Source: Candidatus Methylomicrobium oryzae (GTDB taxonomy: Bacteria > Pseudomonadota > Gammaproteobacteria > Methylococcales > Methylomonadaceae). Taken from it: a DNA stretch of 64,000 nucleotides. A program made the position numbers and the translations under genes. The stretch spans positions 51,955 through 115,954 of the forward strand of contig NZ_JAERVK010000016.1 in NCBI RefSeq assembly GCF_016745425.1. Reading direction: 5' to 3'. The notes below the pieces were generated by a model. That model saw only the letters and a program-made list of their open reading frames with translations, was not told where the DNA came from and did no database searches. Every line of letters begins with the position of its first letter. Position 1 is the first letter of the stretch. Positions 7,766 through 15,984 of this stretch are shown piece after piece.

Positions 7766-8989
7766 ATGACGCTGGCAAGAATCGAAACGCTGTTGAACGA
7801 TAAAGTCCAGGCATTGCGGGCACAGGGTGTCGGCAAAGGACAGGAAAAGCCAATCGCCGGAATCCGGCCCGCGGCGGACGGCTTCGGGCCGCGTTATCTG
7901 TTGGAAGGCGCGGGCGATACGCCGTATCTCAGGATGAATTCGAACGCTTATCTGGGCCTCGGGCTCGACCCGCGCGTGATCCGGAGCGAGGCCGAAGCGG
8001 CCGACCGCTTCGGCGCAGGCCCGGGCGCGGTCCGCTTCATCAGCGGCACCTACCGGCCGCATGTCGCACTCGAAAAAAAGCTGGCCGCATTCCACGGACG
8101 CGAAGCCGCGATGCTGTTCAGCGCAGCCTACGCGACGATGCTCGGGGTACTGCCGCAACTGATCGCGGAAGAAACGCTGGTGGTCAGCGATGCGCTGAAT
8201 CATAACTGCATCATCAACGCGATCCGCCTCGCCCAGCCGGCCCGGAAAGAAGTGTTTGCGCACGGCGACCTCGACGCGCTAGACCACATCCTTGCCTCCC
8301 ACCGAGGCCGGTTCAAACGCGTCTGTGTGATCACCGACGGCGTGTTCAGTATGCGCGGCGACCATGCGGATCTTGCTGAAATCGAGACGGTCTGCAGGCG
8401 ACACGAAGACGCTTACGAACAGGGTATCATCACGCTGGCCGACGATTCGCATGGGGTCGGCGCCTTCGGACGGACCGGCCGGGGCACCGAGGAGGTTACC
8501 GGCGGCAAGGCCGACGTACTGATCGGCACGCTCGGCAAGGCATTCGGCGTGAACGGCGGCTATGTCGCCTCCAGCGCCGCCGTAATCGCCTATCTCCGCG
8601 AAAGCGCACCGCTGTATATCTATTCCAACCCGATCACGCCCGGGGAAGCGGCAGCGGCCCTGACCGCCCTGCAAATCGTCGACAGTCACGAAGGTTTGGA
8701 TTTGCTGGAAAAATTGCGCCGGCTGAGCCTCGGCCTGCGGGCCGGCCTGGAACGCCTGGGCTTCGAGACGCTGCCCGGCGAGCATCCGATCGTGCCGATC
8801 CTGGTCCGCGACACGACCGCCACCGCCGCGTTGGCCGAACATCTTTTCACGCACGGGATCTTGGCGACCGGTCTGAACTATCCGGTGATACCGAAAGGCG
8901 AAGAAGAAATCCGGCTGCAGGTATCGGCAAATCATACCGAAAAGGATCTCGGTTTTCTGCTTGAGGTATTGGGCCATTTCAAACGGTAG
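7766..8989 (+). CDS. kbl: Glycine C-acetyltransferase (2-amino-3-ketobutyrate CoA ligase) family
   Basis: A 407-residue alpha-oxoamine synthase using pyridoxal phosphate. Visible family blocks are MNSNAYLGLGLDPRV, GAVRFISGTYRPHVALE, the cofactor strand LADDSHGVGAFG, and GTLGKAFGVNGGYV with the Schiff-base Lys. Within the superfamily (Kbl, BioF, HemA, Spt) the preceding threonine dehydrogenase points to Kbl: 2-amino-3-ketobutyrate plus CoA gives glycine and acetyl-CoA. The ribosome site GGAG lies 7 nt before ATG. The protein is slightly longer than E. coli Kbl, and specificity rests partly on context. Confidence 0.82.
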   Translation: MTLARIETLLNDKVQALRAQGVGKGQEKPIAGIRPAADGFGPRYLLEGAGDTPYLRMNSNAYLGLGLDPRVIRSEAEAADRFGAGPGAVRFISGTYRPHVALEKKLAAFHGREAAMLFSAAYATMLGVLPQLIAEETLVVSDALNHNCIINAIRLAQPARKEVFAHGDLDALDHILASHRGRFKRVCVITDGVFSMRGDHADLAEIETVCRRHEDAYEQGIITLADDSHGVGAFGRTGRGTEEVTGGKADVLIGTLGKAFGVNGGYVASSAAVIAYLRESAPLYIYSNPITPGEAAAALTALQIVDSHEGLDLLEKLRRLSLGLRAGLERLGFETLPGEHPIVPILVRDTTATAALAEHLFTHGILATGLNYPVIPKGEEEIRLQVSANHTEKDLGFLLEVLGHFKR

Positions 8990-9171
8990 AGATTCCGTCC
9001 GCATTTAGGCCCTTGAAGAAATAAAGTTTTATACCGGATTTACCCAGCCCCATCCCCATCGGCCGAAATAAATTTCTCGCCCGCTTGCCGTTCCTGAAGG
9101 GCTCGTTTAACATGCCCGCTTTAAGCAACTCTGCCTCCAACTGCTTCCGAATCCGAAGAAGGACAAGCCCC

Positions 9172-11574
9172 ATGAAACCATTTCGTAAGCCGGACGCATC
9201 CGGCACCACGGCGCGCAAATCCTCGAAAATTCCCGCTTTCATTCCGGCTGCGGCGCTGACGGCGCTGGTCGGCTGCGCGGCGACCAGCGTTTCGGAACTG
9301 AACGATCCGAACGCGACGGCCGGCTACGATCCGAAAGACACCGACAAGCTGTTCGTAGTGGACTGCCTGTTGCCGGGGCAGGTCCGCAAACTCGGCGCAA
9401 AGGCGATGTATCTGACCGCGCGCCGACCGATCCAGACTACCGCCGGCGACTGCGAAATGCGCGGCGGCGAATACGTCGCCTACGACCGCGCGAATGCGGC
9501 TACATCGCTGAAGATCTGGCTGCCGCAGGCGCAGCAGGGCGATCCGGAAGCGATGGTGAAGGTCGGCGAGATTTACGAAAAAGGCCTCGGCGGAATGGCC
9601 GATCCGAAGCTGGCCGCCGAATGGTATTTGAAGGCGGCCGAAAAGGGCAATTCGCAGGCGCAGATCAACCTGGGCTACCTGTACGAAAAGGGTCTCGGCG
9701 TCAAACAGGACAAAGCTACCGCATTGAACTGGTACCGCAAGGCCTCCGGCTTGGCCGGCTCCGATTTGCAGTTTTCGAGCGTGATCGAGGCCAATTACCA
9801 GCAGCAGCTCAGCCAACTGCGCGAAGCATCGCAAGGCTACAAAGAGGAAGCCGAAAACCTGCGCGCCCAACTGGATGCCACCCGCCAACAGCTCACCGAG
9901 CAAAAACAGCAGTCGAAAACGATCGAGCGGCAGCTCGACGAAACCCGCAGCCGGCTGAAACAGGAAAAAGGCAAAGCCGGCCGCAACGAAGCGCTGATCC
10001 AATCGCTGCAGCAGGAAGTCGATGCCAAACAGTCCGATCTTAAAAGCCAGCGGCAACAGGTTTCCCAGCTCGAAAAACAGTTGAAGGCAGAAGAAAGGCA
10101 AATCAAGAGCCGGCCGCAACCCCAAACGACCGCTCGCCAGGAAACGGCAGCCCCCGAAACCGAAGAGCCCGGGCAGGTCGAAGAACCGCAAACCCAGGCT
10201 TCGGAAAACCGGCTGGTCGACCTGGAAGCCCGCCTGAAAGCGCTCGAAACCGAGTACCAAGCCAATGCGGCCCATATCAACATGGAAGTCAGTACCATCG
10301 AAGAGAAGGCCGGACAGGCCGGCACGACGCAGGAAAAGCTGGCGGTCGAGACGCTGCGCAGCAAATTGTCCCGCTCGAAGAGCGAACTGATCGCGCAGGG
10401 CCGGCAGATCAAGGAACTGAAAAATGCGATCGCGAATGAAAAGCATAATCTGGCCCAACCGTTGGCGGTCGCGCAGGGAGGGCCGGCAATCGAAATCCTC
10501 GATCCGCCGGTCAAGCTGACCCGGGGCACGGCGCCGAGTTTCCGCCTGCGTTCGGCGACCAAGATCAAGGAAATCGTCGGCCGGATTTCGTCGCCCGGTA
10601 GTTTGAAGAGCCTGAAAATCAATCAAATGACCGTCCAGCCCGACAAAGACGGCCTCTTCAAATCCGAAATCGAGATCGCGTCGGCCTCGACCCCGGTCAA
10701 GATCCTCGCGACCGACCGGCAAAACCGCCGCAGCCTGATCGCCTTCAACCTGCTTGCCCCAACCCGGACGGCAGCGCAGACCTTCGACGAAGCGCCGGAA
10801 AGCACCGTTTCAAGCACCTACCCGTCGGTCAATTTCGGCCGGTATTACGCATTGATCATCGGCAACAACAATTATGCCAGCATGCCGACTTTGAATACGT
10901 CGGCAAACGACGCCAAAGCGGTGGATGAAGTCCTGCGCTCGCGCTACGGCTTCAAGACCAAACTGCTGATCAACGCGAACCGGCACCAGATCATGACCGC
11001 CTTTAACGACCTGCGCCAGAACCTGACCGACCAGGACAATCTGCTGATTTACTATGCGGGCCACGGCGAGATCGACAAAAGCGACGAAAGCGCCTATTGG
11101 CTGCCGACCGACGCCGAACCGAACAATACCGCCAACTGGCTGTCCAGCTTCAACGTGACCAAGTATCTGAACGTAATTCCGGCCAGGCATATTCTGGTCA
11201 TCGCGGATTCGTGTTATTCGGGCGCCATGACGCAAGGCGCGATCGTCCGCCTGCCGAAGGACATGCCGGAAGACAAGCGCGAAAAATGGCTCAAGTTCAT
11301 GATGAACCGCAAGGCCCGCACCGTCATGACATCGGGCGGCGAGGAACCCGTGCTGGACTCCGGCGGCGGCAACCACTCGGTCTTTGCCAAGGCGCTGTTG
11401 GCCGCACTGAAGTCGAACAAGGGCATGATGGTCGATTACGAACTGTTCCGGATCGTTTCCGGCCAAGTCAAAAAATCCGCCTCGATGGTCGGCTTTCAAC
11501 AATCGCCCGAATATTCCGCCTTGCAGCATGCCGGACATGAAGGCAGTCCCTTCTTCTTCGTACCGAAAGGTTAA
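9172..11574 (+). CDS. Caspase-fold lipoprotein with Sel1 repeats and coiled coil
   Basis: I use ATG 9172 (AAGGA 8 nt upstream) although the frame opens at 9085. The 800-residue product has a lipobox ALVGC (lipid-Cys35). It then has two Sel1-like repeats (DPEAMVKVGEIYEKGLGG; SQAQINLGYLYEKGLGV), a long Gln/Glu/Lys-rich coiled coil (about residues 205-440), a small beta-rich domain and a C14 caspase domain from about 560. Catalytic His631 (YYAGHGE) and Cys681 (IADSCYSG) are present, so it is probably active. The signal implies a membrane-anchored periplasmic protease. It starts the ppkA-like operon, 17 bp from the kinase gene. Its T6SS role is inferred. Confidence 0.85.
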   Translation: MKPFRKPDASGTTARKSSKIPAFIPAAALTALVGCAATSVSELNDPNATAGYDPKDTDKLFVVDCLLPGQVRKLGAKAMYLTARRPIQTTAGDCEMRGGEYVAYDRANAATSLKIWLPQAQQGDPEAMVKVGEIYEKGLGGMADPKLAAEWYLKAAEKGNSQAQINLGYLYEKGLGVKQDKATALNWYRKASGLAGSDLQFSSVIEANYQQQLSQLREASQGYKEEAENLRAQLDATRQQLTEQKQQSKTIERQLDETRSRLKQEKGKAGRNEALIQSLQQEVDAKQSDLKSQRQQVSQLEKQLKAEERQIKSRPQPQTTARQETAAPETEEPGQVEEPQTQASENRLVDLEARLKALETEYQANAAHINMEVSTIEEKAGQAGTTQEKLAVETLRSKLSRSKSELIAQGRQIKELKNAIANEKHNLAQPLAVAQGGPAIEILDPPVKLTRGTAPSFRLRSATKIKEIVGRISSPGSLKSLKINQMTVQPDKDGLFKSEIEIASASTPVKILATDRQNRRSLIAFNLLAPTRTAAQTFDEAPESTVSSTYPSVNFGRYYALIIGNNNYASMPTLNTSANDAKAVDEVLRSRYGFKTKLLINANRHQIMTAFNDLRQNLTDQDNLLIYYAGHGEIDKSDESAYWLPTDAEPNNTANWLSSFNVTKYLNVIPARHILVIADSCYSGAMTQGAIVRLPKDMPEDKREKWLKFMMNRKARTVMTSGGEEPVLDSGGGNHSVFAKALLAALKSNKGMMVDYELFRIVSGQVKKSASMVGFQQSPEYSALQHAGHEGSPFFFVPKG

Positions 11575-11591
11575 CCCGATTCGAGCCGTTT

Positions 11592-13217
11592 ATGAGCGAT
11601 CAAATCCCCGACGACAATGCCGATGATGCGACCCGGATTGCGCCGCGACCGCCTAATCCAGCAGCCACCCAAGCGGCGGCTTCGGCAAGGACGGCGGACA
11701 CCCAGGATGCGGAGACGCGCTTGAGCGCTTCGTTTCGTACGCAGCCATCGGCCCCGGAAGACGATGCGACGGTCATTGCCGCCGTCAAAACAGGGATTCA
11801 ACCGTCGGCGTCCCCAAAACCGCCGAATGAAGATGCCGAGACAATCGTCGTAAATCCGGCGCCCGCTACGCCCGCGCCGTCCACCCGGCGCACCGCGGCG
11901 ACGGCCAAAACGCTGAGTTTTTCCACCGGTTCGCCCTCGGCGCCGCTGACCATCGGCTCGGTGATCAAAGACCGTTTCGTGATCAAGGAAATCATCGGCT
12001 GCGGCGGCATGGGCACGGTATTTCGGGCCACCGATTTACGCCGGGAGGAAGCGCAGGACGAATCCCCCGATGTCGCCATCAAGGTATTGAACGAAGAATT
12101 CCGCCAGGACCCGGAGCTGTTCATCGCGCTGCAGCGGGAAACCAAGAAAACCCAGCAACTGGCGCATCCGAACATCGTCACGGTCTACGATTTCGACCGG
12201 GACGGCAGCAATGTCTTCATGGTGATGCAGATTCTGGAAGGCCAGTCGCTGCGCCAATACATTCGCGAACAGGCGCCGGACGGCCTGCCTTTCAAGCAAG
12301 CCTGGCCCATCATCAAAGGCCTGGCGTTAGCGCTGGCTTACGCGCACAAACACAACATCGTCCATTCGGACTTCAAACCCGGTAACGTCTTCATTACGAC
12401 CCACGGCGACGTCAAAGTGCTCGACTTCGGCATCGCCTGCGCGGCGGCCCGTTCGGACCACGACAAAACCGTTTTCAACGCCCGCGACTTGGGCGCGCTG
12501 ACTCCCGAATACGCGAGCCTCGAAATGTTCGAAAATCAGCCGCCGGACCCGCGCGACGATATTTATGCGCTGGGCTGCGTCGCTTACGAACTGCTGACCG
12601 GCAAGCATCCGTTCGGCAAGATCGAGGCGCCGAAAGCCTATGCGGTCAATTTGCAGCCGCCGGCCATTCCCGGCCTGAAGCGGCGGCAATGGAATGCGCT
12701 GACGCATGCGCTCGCGTTCAAAAAAGAACAGCGTACGCCTTCTATTGCTCAATTCATCAGCGAATTCGAACCGCGATCGAAAATCACCTGGATTTTATCG
12801 GCAATCACCGCGCTGGCACTATTGAGCGCCTCGGGGGCTTACGTCTATCTCTACTACAATGTCGATCCTCTGGCCGATAAGGTCATCGCGTTGACGCCCG
12901 AGCAGGAACTCAAGATCAAGGATCTCTTGGAACTCGCGCAGATTCATTACGATGTCGGCTTCATCACCGCGCCTTCCGGCAGCAATGCGCTCTGGGCCTA
13001 TCGGCAGGTACTCGAAATCGATCCATACAACAAAGCGGCCAAAGCCGGACTCGAAAAGATCGCCAACCTTTGCGAACAACAGGCGGAAGAATTGTTCGCC
13101 CAAAACAGCATCACCGAAAGCCTGGCCAAAATCGAAGAAGGGCTGGAAGCGGTCCCGAAACACGACGGCCTGCTGGCGTTAAAAAAGCAGATTCTGGAAT
13201 TGGAAGGCCAACAATAA
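11592..13217 (+). CDS. Membrane-anchored Ser/Thr protein kinase, PpkA-like
   Basis: 541 residues. A low-complexity N-terminus (1-115) precedes a Hanks-type kinase domain: glycine loop GCGGMGTVF, VAIK lysine, catalytic HSDFKPGN and DFGIA. HSD replaces HRD, so it is a non-RD kinase, but the Asp, Lys and Asn needed for catalysis are kept. One transmembrane segment (ITWILSAITALALLSASGAYVYLYY, about 396-420) leads to a periplasmic helical-repeat tail. In T6SS the PpkA kinase phosphorylates FHA-linked partners and triggers assembly; PppA at 47491-48213 would reverse it. The N-terminal tail has four acidic-Thr sites (T14, T42, T60, T84), probable autophosphorylation sites. Confidence 0.88.
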   Translation: MSDQIPDDNADDATRIAPRPPNPAATQAAASARTADTQDAETRLSASFRTQPSAPEDDATVIAAVKTGIQPSASPKPPNEDAETIVVNPAPATPAPSTRRTAATAKTLSFSTGSPSAPLTIGSVIKDRFVIKEIIGCGGMGTVFRATDLRREEAQDESPDVAIKVLNEEFRQDPELFIALQRETKKTQQLAHPNIVTVYDFDRDGSNVFMVMQILEGQSLRQYIREQAPDGLPFKQAWPIIKGLALALAYAHKHNIVHSDFKPGNVFITTHGDVKVLDFGIACAAARSDHDKTVFNARDLGALTPEYASLEMFENQPPDPRDDIYALGCVAYELLTGKHPFGKIEAPKAYAVNLQPPAIPGLKRRQWNALTHALAFKKEQRTPSIAQFISEFEPRSKITWILSAITALALLSASGAYVYLYYNVDPLADKVIALTPEQELKIKDLLELAQIHYDVGFITAPSGSNALWAYRQVLEIDPYNKAAKAGLEKIANLCEQQAEELFAQNSITESLAKIEEGLEAVPKHDGLLALKKQILELEGQQ

Positions 13218-13241
13218 AGCGGCCTTGTTCCCCGAAGCCCA

Positions 13242-14069
13242 ATGCCCCAACGCCCTCTGCTTCTTGGCTGCCTGACGCTGTGGCTGGCCGGTTGCGCAAC
13301 TCCCGAAGTCCGCCTGGACCGGGAAGCCGAACGACTGCATTTGATTCGGACCGTGGTCAAAGGCAGCGATTTTTTCCATGTCGCCTATCTGAGTCGAACA
13401 CAGAACCAAATCGGCGAACTGCACGTTTATCTGGACGGCGACGGCTCGCCCTGGCTGCACCACCGCTGGATTTCCGACAATCCGACCCCGCGCAATCCGC
13501 TCGTGCTCAGGTTGATGGCGCAAGATCCGATGCCCTCGGTTTATCTGGGCCGTCCGTGTTATCACGGTTACGGCGCGAAACCGCCCTGCGCCGCGGATCT
13601 CTGGACCGGTCGGCGTTATTCGAAAACCGTCGTCGAATCGATGACGGCCGCCTTCCGGCAAATCCACCGGTCATTGCATCCGCGCAAAACGGTATTGATC
13701 GGCTTCAGCGGCGGCGGCACCCTGGCTATGCTGATGGCGGAGCAACTGAATAATATAGACGGCATCGTCACGATCGCGGGCAATTTGGATCCTGACGCCT
13801 GGGCCAAGCATCACCATTATTCGCCGCTGACCGGTTCGGAAAATCCTGCCAAGCGGCCGCCCTTGCCCAAAAACATCTTCCAACTGCACTTGGCCGGCGA
13901 AAAAGATACGAACATCCCGCCGGACTTGATTCGTCCGGCCGTGCAGCGCCAGCCTTCGGCAAAATGGACCGTCGTACCCGAAGCGGATCATGACTGCTGC
14001 TGGGAAGATCGATGGCATTCGATTCTGGAGATGATCGAAACGCGTCCGGACCAGCTCGGCCCGGAATAA
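13242..14069 (+). CDS. Alpha/beta-hydrolase-fold lipoprotein
   Basis: 275 residues with signal LLLGCLTLWLAGC (lipid-Cys18). A nucleophile elbow GFSGGG (Ser156), LAGEKDTNIPP as the acid-side loop and late His250 in EADHDCCW give a complete hydrolase triad pattern. Several Cys pairs suggest a periplasmic location. It lies 24 bp after the ppkA-like gene, so it is probably cotranscribed with the caspase and kinase. Esterase, peptidase or lipase activity cannot be told apart. An accessory envelope function is more likely than a secreted effector, because it is a lipoprotein. Confidence 0.7.
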   Translation: MPQRPLLLGCLTLWLAGCATPEVRLDREAERLHLIRTVVKGSDFFHVAYLSRTQNQIGELHVYLDGDGSPWLHHRWISDNPTPRNPLVLRLMAQDPMPSVYLGRPCYHGYGAKPPCAADLWTGRRYSKTVVESMTAAFRQIHRSLHPRKTVLIGFSGGGTLAMLMAEQLNNIDGIVTIAGNLDPDAWAKHHHYSPLTGSENPAKRPPLPKNIFQLHLAGEKDTNIPPDLIRPAVQRQPSAKWTVVPEADHDCCWEDRWHSILEMIETRPDQLGPE

Positions 14070-14105
14070 TTCAGCCCTGCGACCCTGAACAGGCCCCGCC
14101 CGTTT

Positions 14106-15800
14106 CTAACCCGGCTTTGGCGCTTCCTTCAATAGCAAAGGCGGAGCAAACTTGAAACCGAAATATTTCGGGTCCTCCCCGATCACCGCGGCCGAAAAGA
14201 TATAGAAGACATAGTCGTAGGTTTCTTTCGGAATCTGGTATTGGCGGATGAATTTCCAGAAATTCCGGTCGCGCGGATTGTCGGGCATCTTCCTGATCAT
14301 GTCCCTGACCCGGTTTTGCCCGTAATTGTAACTGGCGATCACCAACAGGCCGGACGCCTGCGCCTCGGTGCCATAGATCAGCTTTAAATATTTGGCTCCG
14401 GCCCGGGTCGCGCGGTCGAAATCGAAGCGCTGATCCTGCTCGTCGTATTCACGGGTCGCGGCCAGCGGGCCGGATTTCAGCCCGAAATCCTCGCCGGTCG
14501 ACGCCAGCAGCTGCCACGCGCCTTTCGCGATCCCGAAGCGGGTTTCCGGGCCGACCGCCATCCTGTCGTAGCCGCTTTCCTGCAACGGCAGGTAAATGAA
14601 ATGCAGCGGCAAGCCTTCCTTTTCCAGGGCCGCCAGGACCATCGGAGCATAACCGTTGCCCTCCAGGGTTGCCATCGCCTGTCCAATGCGCGGCGTGGAT
14701 TGCCAGTACTTGATATAACGCCTGACTTCTTCGACGAAATCCTCGGGCAGTTCCAGTTCGCTTTCGCCGAACTCCCTGGCAACCCTAATGATCAGTTCCT
14801 CTTCGTAACGCGCCGGGCTTGGAAAACGGATACGCAGGGATTCCGCTTCTTTTACGTACTCCTGGTACTTGGCCTTCATCCGTTGCAGCCGTTTGCGCTC
14901 CTCCGCCAGTCGCAGGCTCTCCGCGGCGATTTTTGCCTGTTCGGCCTTGATGCGTTCCTGCTCGACCTTCAGCTTTTCCTGGGCAACCGTCTTGACCGTC
15001 TGTGCGAGCACTTCCGCGCTGGATTCGATCGTGATCTCGGCACGCGACAAGCTGACTTCGAGCGTTTTGATATCGTAAAACAAACCGATCGCGAGCGTAC
15101 GGGCATTGGACAGAGCAATCCGCTGATACACCGCCATGCCGCCGGCAACCAGAAACAGCACGGCCAGCACCGTGATCCATTTATTGTATTTTTTGCTTCG
15201 GATTACCCGGTCTTCGCGGATCAGCGTTCGCACCATCCGGGTATATTCGCCGGCATCCTCGGCTTCCTCCTTCGCCATCAGGCGGTCCCTGACCTTTTCT
15301 TTGGACAGGAAGGGCCTGGCAGCTTCTGTCGCCGCCTGCGTAACCGGGGCCGCGGCCTCGGGCCGCGCGCCAGACGCCGGCGCGGCATCGGAGTTAGGCA
15401 CGTTGACCGGCGCCGGCCGGCCGGCCGCCTGAATGTTCAGAAAAATGCCGGAATGACCCAATTCGACCAGGACCGGCAGCTTCAGCCGGAATTTTAGCTC
15501 GACCCGCCAGTTATGAACGAAGACGCCGTTCGCGCTGTTCAGGTCGAACAGCCACCAGTCGCCCTGCTCCTTTTTCACCTCGAGATGATGCCGGCTGATC
15601 TCTCCGCTTTCCAATACCACCGCGTTATCCTGCGCGCGGCCGGCCGTAAACCCCTGGCTAAAAAAATAGTCCTTCAGGGTTTTTCCGGAACCGTCCTGCA
15701 CACGCACATGCAGCTCCGGCTTGAATACGACCGTGCGGTCCGTACCCGGCTCACCCCGGGAAGCACCCGGAATCCGGACAACGGTTTTATCGTCCTGCAT
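14106..15800 (-). CDS. FHA domain - transmembrane - coiled coil - lytic transglycosylase
   Basis: 564 residues with an unusual order. The N-terminal tail carries DDKTVVRIP (Thr6) and TDRTVVFKP (Thr23). An FHA domain (about 28-125) shows GRAQDNAVV, SGEISRHHLEV and NSANGVFVHN. A single transmembrane helix (about 208-226, WITVLAVLFLVAGGMAVY) is followed by a coiled coil (about 255-320) and an MltD-like SLT domain (about 390-500) with catalytic Glu408 in LPLQESGYD, then GAWQLLASTG and ASYNYGQNRV. The FHA lies in the cytosol and the transglycosylase in the periplasm. This suggests local peptidoglycan opening for the T6SS membrane complex, controlled by Thr phosphorylation. It converges with the ppkA-like operon. 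Confidence 0.87.
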   Translation of the reverse strand: MQDDKTVVRIPGASRGEPGTDRTVVFKPELHVRVQDGSGKTLKDYFFSQGFTAGRAQDNAVVLESGEISRHHLEVKKEQGDWWLFDLNSANGVFVHNWRVELKFRLKLPVLVELGHSGIFLNIQAAGRPAPVNVPNSDAAPASGARPEAAAPVTQAATEAARPFLSKEKVRDRLMAKEEAEDAGEYTRMVRTLIREDRVIRSKKYNKWITVLAVLFLVAGGMAVYQRIALSNARTLAIGLFYDIKTLEVSLSRAEITIESSAEVLAQTVKTVAQEKLKVEQERIKAEQAKIAAESLRLAEERKRLQRMKAKYQEYVKEAESLRIRFPSPARYEEELIIRVAREFGESELELPEDFVEEVRRYIKYWQSTPRIGQAMATLEGNGYAPMVLAALEKEGLPLHFIYLPLQESGYDRMAVGPETRFGIAKGAWQLLASTGEDFGLKSGPLAATREYDEQDQRFDFDRATRAGAKYLKLIYGTEAQASGLLVIASYNYGQNRVRDMIRKMPDNPRDRNFWKFIRQYQIPKETYDYVFYIFSAAVIGEDPKYFGFKFAPPLLLKEAPKPG

Positions 15801-15984
15801 GCCGGCCTCCGTCCGTGAAGTTTTGAATCAAAGCCTTGCCCTCGTGCATAGGGTTGCTCCGGCAACAATCGATGCCATGTCGGATTGAATCGGCGCCGGA
15901 TCGGTGGGCTCTTACCCTGCCGTTACCGTCATGCGGACCCTGCGGGCCTGGCAGCTGCTTGGGAAAACAGAAATCCGGCATTCT

